Shown piece by piece: positions 19,248 through 28,338 of a stretch of DNA of 64,000 nucleotides (the stretch's first letter is position 1; each line of letters opens with the position of its first letter). Under the pieces are notes generated by a model. That model was given only the letters and a program-made list of their open reading frames with translations. It did not search any database and had not been told where the DNA came from. A program made the position numbers and the translations under genes. Location: the NCBI GenBank assembly GCA_965370315.1, contig CBDUTO010000005.1, positions 8,481-72,480 of the forward strand, read 5' to 3'. The stretch is from 1-14-2-50-31-20 sp965370315. Lineage in GTDB: Bacteria; Bacteroidota; Ignavibacteria; Ignavibacteriales; Melioribacteraceae.

Positions 19248-19321
19248 TACACCCAGGAGGATTCGAACCTCCAACCGCCTGATTCGTAGTCAGGTACTCT
19301 ATCCAATTGAGCTATGGGTGC
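19248..19321 (-). tRNA. tRNA-Arg(ACG)
   Basis: Read on the minus strand this folds as a 74-nt tRNA. The acceptor stem is GCACCCA/TGGGTGT, the D arm contains AGCTCAATTGGATAGAG, and the T arm is GGAGG-TTCGAAT-CCTCC. The anticodon stem CCTGA/TCAGG encloses CTACGAA, with anticodon ACG templated by 19285-19287. ACG, deaminated to ICG, reads CGU/CGC/CGA arginine codons. The 3' CCA is not encoded. Confidence 0.95.
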
Positions 19322-19424
19322 ATTTCTAAAAAATTGGAATTACAAATATAAATCAATTACCTTTCAAGTACAAAAACTTATTCGATAAAAAAAATATTCA
19401 AAAAAAAACTTATTCAAAAAAAAC

Positions 19425-19453
19425 TTGACAAATAAATAGCCATCTCGTATCTT
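19425..19453 (+). promoter_or_regulatory. Promoter of surface-protein unit 1
   Basis: TTGACA at 19425-19430, a 17-nt spacer, then TATCTT at 19448-19453. The same TTGACA-17-TAnnTT layout heads the two following units (34215 and 37593). The predicted transcript has a leader of roughly 120 nt before the first small ORF. Confidence 0.6.
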
Positions 19454-19531
19454 CAATTGTAAAAGATAATGTATATTATTTAATTATAAAATATTTAGTT
19501 TAATTTTTTTATATAAATTATTTACTACAAC

Positions 19532-19546
19532 CCAGCCAAAGTCAGA
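19532..19546 (+). promoter_or_regulatory. CCAGCCAAAGTCAGA leader element, copy 1
   Basis: This 15-nt element is followed by TTTTT and lies 33 nt before the ATG at 19580. Identical or one-base-different copies lie at 34296-34310 and 37661-37675, at similar distances before the first ATG of the other two surface-protein units. It is inside the predicted mRNA leader, so it may be an RNA element or the binding site of a regulator. It matches no riboswitch I know. Confidence 0.7.
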
Positions 19547-19579
19547 TTTTTACAAAAATATTTATAAGAAAGGTGTGTT

Positions 19580-19723
19580 ATGATAAACAAGTTTAAATCA
19601 TATCACAAAGATAATTCATTTCAAAAAGAGCATTTTATGTTGAGCTTTGTATGTAAGCTTAACAGGTGTCAATTCATACAAATATCAAAAAATTATTATA
19701 ACTTCATCGAGGTAACACTATGA
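19580..19723 (+). CDS. Possible 47-aa leader peptide overlapping the first T9SS gene
   Basis: The frame ATG 19580 to TGA 19721-19723 encodes 'MINKFKSYHKDNSFQKEHFM...FIEVTL'. It has a ribosome site (AAAGG, 10 nt upstream) and ends in an ATGA overlap with the start of the 1241-aa gene at 19720, as expected for translational coupling. It occupies the position held by the first large gene in the other two units, relative to the leader element. The peptide is basic at its N-terminus and has no signal sequence. It could simply be a degraded 5' segment or a chance frame, so I rate it tentative. Confidence 0.35.
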   Translation: MINKFKSYHKDNSFQKEHFMLSFVCKLNRCQFIQISKNYYNFIEVTL

Positions 19724-22700
19724 TTACATTTCTACGAAAAAAAGTAATTTTCCTATTTCTGTTTATCATGCTACCGTCTTTTGCTTTTTCCCAGACGGTT
19801 CCCACCCAATCTGCACCAGTAAATAATTCAATTTGGGAAACAACTACACCCACACTTTACTGGTGGTATATGTCTAATCCATTTTCAGTAGGACCATTTG
19901 ACTATAGTGTGCAAGTGAGTACCAATGCTTCAGATTTTACCGGGGCAAATTTACTAGTTGATGCAGTGGTTACTACAAGTACTGCTGGTAATTATAGTAT
20001 TCCTTCATCAGCCGGTCTTACTATATTAAACACTTATTATTGGAGGATTGGTGTTGGAGGTAACTACTCACCAGTCTGGAATTTCCAACCTAGTACATGG
20101 GGTACTGGTACTGGTGGTGGAGGTGGTGGAGTAACTTACTATACAATTTCTTCTTCAGCCGGAGCTAATGGAACAATATCTCCATTGGGCGATCTTGGTA
20201 TTGCTAGTGGTTCTGACCAAATATATACTATTACTCCCCATGCAGGTTATGAGGTACTTGATGTTGAAGTTGATAATGTTTCAGTTGGATCAGTAACAAC
20301 TTATAGTATCACAAATGTTACATCAAATCGTTCAATCAGCGCAACTTTCCAATTTGTCCCAATAGTTACATATGTTGCAGTAACTGGTGATGATACAAAT
20401 GGTGATGGTTCTCAAGCTAATCCATACAGAACAATACAACACGGAATTAACAGAACTGATGACTTTGGTACTGTTTTTGTATTTGATGGTAGCTATGGTG
20501 AGGATGTAAATATTCAACGACCAGTTACTTTACTTGGAGAAGATAATCCTTCCACAAGTTCATTTGTAATATGGGAAAGTGATGTAACAATCAAGAATTT
20601 TGAGGTATATGCATCAACTGGTTCTGGACCTGGACCTGGTATTCAGAAACGTGGCTTTCAATCATGGGAGTATATGGAAAATCTTACTCTTGAAAATATT
20701 GAGTGCCATAACAATGATGAACAAGGATTGTTACTTGAAAATATTGGTAATGTTTTAATAAAAAAATGTCGTTTCTCTGATAATCATATGGGTGGAATAG
20801 CTATTATTAATTGTAATAACGTAACATTTGATGATGTTGGAACTGAAGGAAACTTAAAAGGGTTCTTTTTCCATAACTCTTCCGATATTACTTTAAGTCA
20901 AGTTTATGTTGATAACAATGGTAATATCCCATATTTATATAATTATCCAGACAGAAATGGATTTACTTTTACAGAATGTGAAAATATTTCAATTTCAAGT
21001 CTGTATTCAAACAGGAATGAAGAACAAGGGTTCAAGTTTGAAGATTGTGAACATATCACCTTAACAAATGTAACTGCATCCGATAATAGAACTGACGGTA
21101 TGGCATTTATTAATTGCAACGAAATTGTATATAATGGTGGATATGCAATTGATAATGGTGAAACTCTTGGGGATAATGGAGTTGAGTTTGTAAAATGTAC
21201 TAATTTTGTTTTAAGCAATTTCTCTGCAGACGAAAATTTTGATGGTGGAATCTATTTAGGAACAAGATATACTGGGCAATATCAATACGATATATCAAAT
21301 CCAGCAAATTCGTTAATGGCTAATGATTTTATTGGAATGAATTCAGAGGTTACTTTCCAAACTGTTTCTGCTGATGGAAATTTAAATGGAAATGGTCTAA
21401 ATATTGTTCATACAAGTTTTAGTGAATTCAATAATCTTAGTCTTACATATAACAATTTATCTGGCTTAGTCCTTGATGCATCGCATCATATTACATTTAA
21501 TAGTGGTGTTTTTGATAATAATGCTGATGACGGAATTGTCATTTCACCACTTGATCATAATCATAAAGATTCACACAATATTATGCTTGAAGAAATTGAT
21601 GAATTATCATTCTTAGGTACCGTTAGTGCTTCAAATAATGGATGGTATGGAATTAATATATACACTCCTCTTGATGATAATACTGGTGGTGTTGGTACTG
21701 GTATAGTAGATTCTGATGATCCTATGATTGTTGAACCATTTTTTAATGGAAACTTTTCAATAGTTGATAATCAACTTGGAATGCTCGTGCAAGGTAAAAT
21801 TATTGCACCATTATTCTATGGTCTTCATTTCAAAGAAGATATTGCTCCTTTATCGGTTGGTGTATTCATAGCTCCTGAAGGTTCAAATCAACCAGTTGAT
21901 GTCTTAATAAACAATTCAATATTCGACGGTTATGCAGCAGCTAATATGGCTATAGATTTAGCTGGGATCGGTAATGCAACAAACGATGTTGATGCTAGGC
22001 ATAACATTTTTGCTGGTGCGTTAGCTGATGGAGATGTTGAAGCCCAAATTAATCATGATTTTGATTCTCCAGGTACTTTAGGTTTAGTTGATTTCAGTGA
22101 TTGGACTAATGGAAACTCATCCTTGAATATTGGCACAGCTTCTTCCTATACTGGTGCACTTGTAACAATTCCAGTGACATTAAATCAACCTATCTCTTCA
22201 GTTGTGTTTGATTTTCTACAAGGCACTTTTGAATTTAATAGTTTAAATCTTGAATATAAATATGCATCAACTGGTACTGGTACACTATTACATGATGCTG
22301 GTTGGACAATAATTTTTGATTATTCTGTTTCGGATGAACTTGAATTTAGAGCAACTGGGTTTAACGCAATTGCAACTAGTGGAACTCTGTTCTATCTTAC
22401 ATTTGAAGTACTAGATGTTGCTGATGGCTCAGAAATAATTAGTTGTGACCCAGCAAGTATTTATGCTGGTGTGCCTCTTCCTACTATTACTCCTAGTCTA
22501 TTTGACGTTAATAATGGAACTATCAATTATGTTCTTAGCACCTCTGTTTCACTTATTAGCGGAGATGCAACCTTAAATTTTGCAGTTAATATAGATGACC
22601 ATGATGCAATTATTCACTATATTAATTCTCCCTTAGCTTTTCCTCTAAATCAACAAGCATTACTTAATGCTGATGTAAATAATGATGGATTTGTAAATGT

Positions 22701-23445
22701 TCTTGATGCTGCAAATATTCTATCATTTATTGAACATGGAATTTGGCCAAATACACCTGCGAGTGGTGGTGGTAGCTTAGTATTTGCAACTCCTTCTGTT
22801 GATCAAAATGGATTGCTTCGCTTCCCATTAACTTTTGCAGCAGGATCAGATGTTCGTTCACTTGAAATTGAATTGAAATACAATGATTCTCAAATTGATT
22901 ATAGAAGTTATGTTCAATTATTACGTGGTGATAAATATCATGTTGATGTTAGAGAAGTTTCTAATGGTGTTGCTCGATTTATATTTACAGCAGCTGATGA
23001 AACCGATGGATACTTAGTTCCCGCTGAAATTATGTTCAACATAAAAGGTGATCCTAATGCACCTACAGCTATTTTATCAACTTATTCTGTAAATGGTGGC
23101 ACTTTTAGAGAAGGACCAATGTATTCTTCAAATGGTGTAACTGGTGTTGATAATGAAATTATTCCAGAAAAATTCTCAGTTTCGCAAAATTATCCAAACC
23201 CATTTAACCCATCTACAAGTATAGAGTATTCACTTCCTGAAAAAGGATTGGTAACAATAAAAATCTATGATATTCTTGGACGTGTAGTTAATACACTAGT
23301 AAATGAAAGAGTAAATGCTGGTCATTATAGCACTACATGGAATAGTGTAGATGATGCTGGAAGAAAAATCTCTAGTGGAATCTATTTCTACCGAGTTACA
23401 AATGGTGCGAATGTAGTTACAAAGAAAATGATGCTTATTAAATAG
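19720..23445 (+). CDS. T9SS-exported beta-helix protein with InlB-like, cohesin-like and dockerin-like modules
   Basis: The 1241-aa product has a signal peptide (about 1-25, ending FAFSQ) and an N-terminal Ig/FN3-like domain. A Gly-rich hinge (GTGTGGGGGG) leads to a divergent InlB B-repeat-like domain at about 141-215. A right-handed parallel beta-helix follows, introduced by 'YVAVTGDDTNGDGSQANPYR' (DUF1565-like) and running to about 660. A cohesin-like sandwich (about 801-940) precedes a dockerin-type Ca-binding segment 'DVNNDGFVNVLDAANIL' from residue 985. Another cohesin-like sandwich and the T9SS sorting domain (last about 90 aa, 'SQNYPNPFNPSTSIEYSLPE') complete it. Beta-helix proteins of this kind bind or cleave polysaccharide, but no catalytic residues can be named. 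First large gene of unit 1. Confidence 0.85.
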   Translation: MITFLRKKVIFLFLFIMLPSFAFSQTVPTQSAPVNNSIWETTTPTLYWWYMSNPFSVGPFDYSVQVSTNASDFTGANLLVDAVVTTSTAGNYSIPSSAGLTILNTYYWRIGVGGNYSPVWNFQPSTWGTGTGGGGGGVTYYTISSSAGANGTISPLGDLGIASGSDQIYTITPHAGYEVLDVEVDNVSVGSVTTYSITNVTSNRSISATFQFVPIVTYVAVTGDDTNGDGSQANPYRTIQHGINRTDDFGTVFVFDGSYGEDVNIQRPVTLLGEDNPSTSSFVIWESDVTIKNFEVYASTGSGPGPGIQKRGFQSWEYMENLTLENIECHNNDEQGLLLENIGNVLIKKCRFSDNHMGGIAIINCNNVTFDDVGTEGNLKGFFFHNSSDITLSQVYVDNNGNIPYLYNYPDRNGFTFTECENISISSLYSNRNEEQGFKFEDCEHITLTNVTASDNRTDGMAFINCNEIVYNGGYAIDNGETLGDNGVEFVKCTNFVLSNFSADENFDGGIYLGTRYTGQYQYDISNPANSLMANDFIGMNSEVTFQTVSADGNLNGNGLNIVHTSFSEFNNLSLTYNNLSGLVLDASHHITFNSGVFDNNADDGIVISPLDHNHKDSHNIMLEEIDELSFLGTVSASNNGWYGINIYTPLDDNTGGVGTGIVDSDDPMIVEPFFNGNFSIVDNQLGMLVQGKIIAPLFYGLHFKEDIAPLSVGVFIAPEGSNQPVDVLINNSIFDGYAAANMAIDLAGIGNATNDVDARHNIFAGALADGDVEAQINHDFDSPGTLGLVDFSDWTNGNSSLNIGTASSYTGALVTIPVTLNQPISSVVFDFLQGTFEFNSLNLEYKYASTGTGTLLHDAGWTIIFDYSVSDELEFRATGFNAIATSGTLFYLTFEVLDVADGSEIISCDPASIYAGVPLPTITPSLFDVNNGTINYVLSTSVSLISGDATLNFAVNIDDHDAIIHYINSPLAFPLNQQALLNADVNNDGFVNVLDAANILSFIEHGIWPNTPASGGGSLVFATPSVDQNGLLRFPLTFAAGSDVRSLEIELKYNDSQIDYRSYVQLLRGDKYHVDVREVSNGVARFIFTAADETDGYLVPAEIMFNIKGDPNAPTAILSTYSVNGGTFREGPMYSSNGVTGVDNEIIPEKFSVSQNYPNPFNPSTSIEYSLPEKGLVTIKIYDILGRVVNTLVNERVNAGHYSTTWNSVDDAGRKISSGIYFYRVTNGANVVTKKMMLIK

Positions 23446-23466
23446 TAAGTGAACAAAACTATTAAA

Positions 23467-23489
23467 GGTGCAGGTTAAATACCTGCACC
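23467..23489 (+). other. Perfect 9-bp hairpin between two T9SS genes
   Basis: GGTGCAGGT (23467-23475), a 5-nt loop TAAAT, and ACCTGCACC (23481-23489). No T tract follows. It lies in the 62-nt gap of a same-strand gene pair, 19 nt before the GTG start, so an mRNA processing or stability element is more likely than a terminator. Confidence 0.5.
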
Positions 23490-23507
23490 AAATATAGGAG
23501 TCTAGTT

Positions 23508-26336
23508 GTGAAAATATTCGTAAAAATATTTAGTTTATTATTAGCCCTTAGTATTGTTGCTCTTGGGCAGAATACTATTAGCGTTGAAAAAATTGATAAT
23601 GGAATTATTGGTAACAATGAGTTTGTTACCGTTACTGTTGCTCTTGATGATACAGTGAAAATAAAATCATTATCGATGTTGATTAAATATGATCCAAACT
23701 CTATTACATTTCGTGATAATATAAGTAGTCTTAATTTACCTAATAGTAGCCCTGAATCATTTTTTATGCATTCAGTAAATAATGGTATAATTACAATTGC
23801 ATGGACTTCTACAGCACCTGTAGAAATTTTAATGAATGATTTATTTGATCTTTTTGATCTTGATTTTACCTATGATAATGATTTTAGTGAAGTGGAGATA
23901 TTAAGTTGTAAAATAAAGAATATTTTTGGACAAACTTTAGATCTTGCCTATTCTGATGGAAGTATAACTGAAAACACTGATCACCAAGTTTTACTATTTA
24001 GTCCAAATGGTGGAGAGTATTTTGAAGTTACTGGACCAGAGCAACCTATTACTTGGACTAGCGTTTATATTGGATTAATTGATATTGCATATTCAACTGA
24101 TGGTTCAACATGGATTCCGATAGTTGATGATTATGACGCACTAGAAGGGGAATATAGTTGGACAATTCCTACAATAAGTTCTACTACAATTAAAGTAAAA
24201 GTGACAGATGATTCTGATGTTTTAGTTTTTGATGAAAGTGATAATAATTTTAGAATTGATGCAACACAAACTTTAGAAGTCCTATCACCAGACGGAGGTG
24301 AAATATTACAAATTGGGGGAGCAAAAGTTATTAGTTGGACTTATAAAAATGTCAATAAAGTTTTAATTGAATACTCATCAGATAATGGCACTAGTTGGAA
24401 TACAATAGTTGATAGTACATTAGCAAGTAATGAATCTTACATTTGGGATATTCCAAATGATGCATCAGTTCAATGCTTGGTGAAAATTAGTAATGTTGAT
24501 AATCCAGCCATATCAGATGTTAGCGATGCAGTTTTTATAATTACTCCAGCAGCAGTGCCAATTACAATCCCTCATGAGTTAAATGCACATCCGTGGTATC
24601 CTAACCCACTACCTATATCTGGAGATGCTGCATACCCGTACGTTCCCGGCTCAACAGATATTATTTCGAAAATTCCTATTACGGCTGGTCATCTTAATGC
24701 TGTTACTTCACTTCAAATAACAATTGGCTACGACATTGAAGCAATCAATTTTACTGTCTGGGATGATTTTGTGAATACAACATCTATTTTGTTTCAAGTA
24801 GGAAGCCTTATTCACTCATTTGATGATAGTACAATTACACTTTTTTGGAAAAGCACGACACCATATGATCTTTCTGGTGAGTTATTTATCTTAAGATGTC
24901 AATACTCAGATGGTACTGATGTTGTAGAACATCCAAATTCAGTATTTAGTGAATTTAAATTTATTTCTGCTATAATTGAAGATGTACAAGGTAATTTAAT
25001 TGATCTAGATTTAATAAATGGTAGTGTGTCAAAAACACTCGACCCAGTTGTAAAACTTCACCAGCCAATTGGTGGCGAGGTTCTATCAGTCAACACTAGT
25101 CCATATCCAATTGAGTTTAGCTCCGTGAATATGGGTGGTGCTAATGTAAGAATTGATTATAGTGATGATGGTGGTGGAAGTTGGGCTCCAGTTATTGGTG
25201 CAGTTGATCCTGCACTTGGTACTTACTCATGGGATTACTCTGCATATACTGCTTCAAATAATTGTATAATATTTGTAAGTAGTGGTACTGCTCCTACTCC
25301 AACCACTTCTTCTTTAGCTAAAGACACAAGTGCTGCTTTTGAAATTAATACAGCACAAGTTCTTAACTTACTTGTTCCCGATGGGGGTGAAGCAGTTCAA
25401 CCTGGAAGAGTAAAAAACATTACTTGGTTTAGTGAAAATATAGATAGTATTTCAATAGATTATTCCTTGGATTCGGGCGCAACTTGGGAAAGTGTTATTA
25501 CAAGTACACCAGCTGTTGTCGGGTCTTATCTATGGAGTGTACCAGATACAAATTCAATTGAATGCTTAATAGCAATTACGGATATAACTAGCCCTCTTGT
25601 GACAGATACAAGTCAAGCCGTTTTTATAATTGCAGATGGTTACACGTTCATTAGGTTATCAAGGTTTGGAAATCTTACACAACCAACACCTTCAGATCAG
25701 AAATCAATTTTTGTTAGTTTCGAAAATTTAAGTGGCGTTATTAATATCTCTCTACAATTCTCCTTTGATAATGCTGTTTATAGTGCTGATAGTATCTATT
25801 CAACTTCACCATTATTTCAATTAGGTAATGTGATTTCAAGTGTGAGGGATACACTAATTACAATTACATTTTCTAATACAACTCCTGTTGACTTAAATGG
25901 ATCACTAATTCAAATAGGTGGTGAGTACTTTGGTGGTACTACAGATATAACATTTTTAGGTGCACAGATATTTGATGCTACTGGAATGCCTATGAATGTT
26001 GAAATGCGAGATGGACTTTTATCTGCTGGAGTAGTTGGGGTTGATGAGAATGAGAACACTGTTCCAGAAAAATATTTTATTAGTCAAAATTATCCAAATC
26101 CATTTAATCCTAGCACAGTCATTCAGTATGGAATTCCAGAAGAGAGTAAAGTTAGCATAATGGTTTACAATACTATTGGACAAAGAGTTGCTACGTTAGT
26201 GGATGAATTTAAAACTGCTGGTGTTTACAATATTACTTGGAATGCTGGTAACCTGGCAAATGGAATTTATTTCTACCGGATTACAACTTCAGTACAAGGT
26301 TTTGTTGAAACTAAAAAACTTCTCCTTTTAAAATGA
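23508..26336 (+). CDS. T9SS-exported protein with cohesin-like and repeated 'PxGGE' beta-sandwich domains
   Basis: The 942-aa product starts at GTG with AGGAG 8 nt upstream, and has a signal peptide (KIFVKIFSLLLALSIVALGQ). At least three cohesin-like sandwiches ('VTVALDDTVKIKSLSMLIKY', 'ISKIPITAGHLNAVTSLQIT', 'ISVSFENLSG...' near 725) alternate with about four copies of a Kre9/KNH-like domain. Each of these contains 'GGE...ITWxSxxI...I.YSxDxGxxW...YxWxxP'. The T9SS domain 'SQNYPNPFNPSTVIQYGIPE' closes the protein. It is a surface adhesin or scaffold candidate. The preceding protein carries a dockerin-like module, so cohesin-dockerin contacts between neighbours are conceivable but unproven. 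Confidence 0.85.
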   Translation: MKIFVKIFSLLLALSIVALGQNTISVEKIDNGIIGNNEFVTVTVALDDTVKIKSLSMLIKYDPNSITFRDNISSLNLPNSSPESFFMHSVNNGIITIAWTSTAPVEILMNDLFDLFDLDFTYDNDFSEVEILSCKIKNIFGQTLDLAYSDGSITENTDHQVLLFSPNGGEYFEVTGPEQPITWTSVYIGLIDIAYSTDGSTWIPIVDDYDALEGEYSWTIPTISSTTIKVKVTDDSDVLVFDESDNNFRIDATQTLEVLSPDGGEILQIGGAKVISWTYKNVNKVLIEYSSDNGTSWNTIVDSTLASNESYIWDIPNDASVQCLVKISNVDNPAISDVSDAVFIITPAAVPITIPHELNAHPWYPNPLPISGDAAYPYVPGSTDIISKIPITAGHLNAVTSLQITIGYDIEAINFTVWDDFVNTTSILFQVGSLIHSFDDSTITLFWKSTTPYDLSGELFILRCQYSDGTDVVEHPNSVFSEFKFISAIIEDVQGNLIDLDLINGSVSKTLDPVVKLHQPIGGEVLSVNTSPYPIEFSSVNMGGANVRIDYSDDGGGSWAPVIGAVDPALGTYSWDYSAYTASNNCIIFVSSGTAPTPTTSSLAKDTSAAFEINTAQVLNLLVPDGGEAVQPGRVKNITWFSENIDSISIDYSLDSGATWESVITSTPAVVGSYLWSVPDTNSIECLIAITDITSPLVTDTSQAVFIIADGYTFIRLSRFGNLTQPTPSDQKSIFVSFENLSGVINISLQFSFDNAVYSADSIYSTSPLFQLGNVISSVRDTLITITFSNTTPVDLNGSLIQIGGEYFGGTTDITFLGAQIFDATGMPMNVEMRDGLLSAGVVGVDENENTVPEKYFISQNYPNPFNPSTVIQYGIPEESKVSIMVYNTIGQRVATLVDEFKTAGVYNITWNAGNLANGIYFYRITTSVQGFVETKKLLLLK

Positions 26337-26352
26337 CATTAGGTTAGTATAA

Positions 26353-28338
26353 ATGGTTAACAATAAACAAATAAATAAAAATATAAATATTATGAATGAT
26401 AATTTATTTTCGAAGTTTAAAGAGTTTTGTAAACTACAGAACTATTTGATATTTACTATTCTACTCCTTTTATCAATCTCAAATATATTTGCCCAAAAGG
26501 AAGTTCTGAATAGTATCCCAAATGTCATCTCTTTCCAAGGCACCATCTCTGATATTGAAGGTGATATTCCAGCTAATGATGAATATACCATGACCTTTAA
26601 TTTATATTCTGAGAAGGAAGGTGGTACAGTAGTTTGGTCTGAAACCCAAAAAAGGATTCAATTGGTTGATGGGAAGTTTCAAGCTCTATTTGGTGTAGAT
26701 AAAGTATCAAACCAGTTAAATATTCTGTTTGATAAAAAGTACTTTATTGGAATTCAGATTAATGGAGAAAAGGAAATCTCCGAAAGAATAGAACTTGTAA
26801 GTACACCTTACAGTTTAGGCTCAAAATATGCTGAAGAGGTTGCTGATAACGCTATAACAGGAGTGAAGCTAGCTGCTGGTTCAATTACAAATGACAAAAT
26901 TAAAGATGTGAATATCACAAAATTTAGTGATGAAGACCCAGACCCATTCTCGATATACTGGACAATTCAAGGAAATATTCTATACGGACCTGAGCGCAAT
27001 TATTTAGGAACAATTGAAGAGAAAAATTTTGTAATTAAAACGTTTTCAATTCAAAGAATGTTGTTCGACCCATACGGATATGTAGTACTTGGAACTATTC
27101 AAGATTCTGTAGATTTCGAAGTGATTGGATTTTCAACATTTTCTGATGATATGCATATAAAAGGGAAAATGGGTGTTGGAATTGATACAGATGTTTCAAC
27201 TGCAAAAGTACATATAAACTCTGTTGATTCGATACCATTTAGAGTTGATTACAATAGTAGTGAAATATTTACTGTAGATCAGAATGGGCATGTAATTATA
27301 ACAAGTACTGCTGATGGTGACCAGTCTGATCTTACAAGTTATCCATTATTTGTTGATAGTAAAGATCAGGGAATTGCAATTCAAATAAGGGGTGCAGGAC
27401 TATTTGGGGAAGCTTTTGGTGGAACACTAATTCCAATTCCTGGAATAAGAACAAACTCCTTTGTTACATTTTTTGACGATTTTTTGGATGGAAGGGCAGG
27501 AAGAATAGCAGGGGAAAATTTAGTTGATTATGGTCTAGACCCAAAAAATATTGCTCTAGCAGCATACATGATTGTTTTAACTGCAGCTGAAATATCGGCA
27601 GCAGCAAATGCGTCTCCTGCATCATTTATATCATTTGGAGCTGAACTTATTGAATTAGGAGCAATAACTGCTTTAGAACTCTCTCAACTCGGGGTCTCTT
27701 ATCGGTCAGGTTTTGCCGATTATGCTGAGTGGCTTGAACGTATTAATCCAAATGAAGTAATTCAAAAAGGGGAGATTGTTGGAGTGTTTGGTGGAAAAAT
27801 TTCCAAATCGACAATTGGTGCTGACCAGTTACTCTGCGTTTCATATGCCCCAATTGTTTTAGGAAATATGATCCAAAAAAATGAAGAACCATTTTATGAA
27901 AAAGTTACATTCTTAGGTCAGGTGTCAGTAAAAGTTTATGGAAAAGTAAATTCAGGTGATTATATAATTACTTCAGGATTTGAAGATGGAAGTGGAATTG
28001 CTATTTCTCCTGAGTTAATGACTATTGATGAATATTCAAAGGTTGTTGGAAGAGCTTGGGAGAGTTCAAATTTTGATGGTGTTAATTTTATAAATACAGC
28101 TGTAGGATTTAATACAAGAGATATAGTTAAAGCTCTAAAAAACAAAGATAATTTTAACAAAAGAATAAAAAGTGATATCAAAGAAAAAAACGAGAAACTC
28201 TCTACAGCTAAATCGAAAATATCCGATTTAAATAGAAAGTTGGATGCTTTGAATTTTGAACTTGAAATAATAGCAAAAGAAGCATCAGAGAAACTTCAAA
28301 AAAAGAATTCAATTATAACCGCAAAACAAAAACAATGA
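26353..28338 (+). CDS. Secreted fibre-like protein, paralogue 1 of 3
   Basis: The 661-aa product has an N-terminal hydrophobic export signal (about 28-48, LIFTILLLLSISNIFAQ). The head domain is 'VISFQGTISDIEG...TMTFNLYSEKEGGTVVWSET'. The middle shows tail-fibre-like repeats ('GYVVLGTIQDSVDFEVIG', 'KGKMGVGIDTDVSTAKVHIN'). A C-terminal block begins at 'DYAEWLE' (D456) and continues 'GEIVGVFGGKISKS...APIVLGNM...GQVSVKVYGKVNSGDYI'. It ends in a coiled coil (about 600-655). The DYAEW block resembles the self-cleaving peptidase G2/chaperone ends of phage appendage proteins. No T9SS sorting domain is present. Two paralogues follow in the same unit, and its stop overlaps the next start (ATGA). Confidence 0.72.
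   Translation: MVNNKQINKNINIMNDNLFSKFKEFCKLQNYLIFTILLLLSISNIFAQKEVLNSIPNVISFQGTISDIEGDIPANDEYTMTFNLYSEKEGGTVVWSETQKRIQLVDGKFQALFGVDKVSNQLNILFDKKYFIGIQINGEKEISERIELVSTPYSLGSKYAEEVADNAITGVKLAAGSITNDKIKDVNITKFSDEDPDPFSIYWTIQGNILYGPERNYLGTIEEKNFVIKTFSIQRMLFDPYGYVVLGTIQDSVDFEVIGFSTFSDDMHIKGKMGVGIDTDVSTAKVHINSVDSIPFRVDYNSSEIFTVDQNGHVIITSTADGDQSDLTSYPLFVDSKDQGIAIQIRGAGLFGEAFGGTLIPIPGIRTNSFVTFFDDFLDGRAGRIAGENLVDYGLDPKNIALAAYMIVLTAAEISAAANASPASFISFGAELIELGAITALELSQLGVSYRSGFADYAEWLERINPNEVIQKGEIVGVFGGKISKSTIGADQLLCVSYAPIVLGNMIQKNEEPFYEKVTFLGQVSVKVYGKVNSGDYIITSGFEDGSGIAISPELMTIDEYSKVVGRAWESSNFDGVNFINTAVGFNTRDIVKALKNKDNFNKRIKSDIKEKNEKLSTAKSKISDLNRKLDALNFELEIIAKEASEKLQKKNSIITAKQKQ

Noticed and set aside
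23467..23489. Intrinsic terminator between the two T9SS genes of unit 1
   Set aside because: The stem is perfect but no T tract follows and the next gene starts 19 nt later with its own ribosome site.
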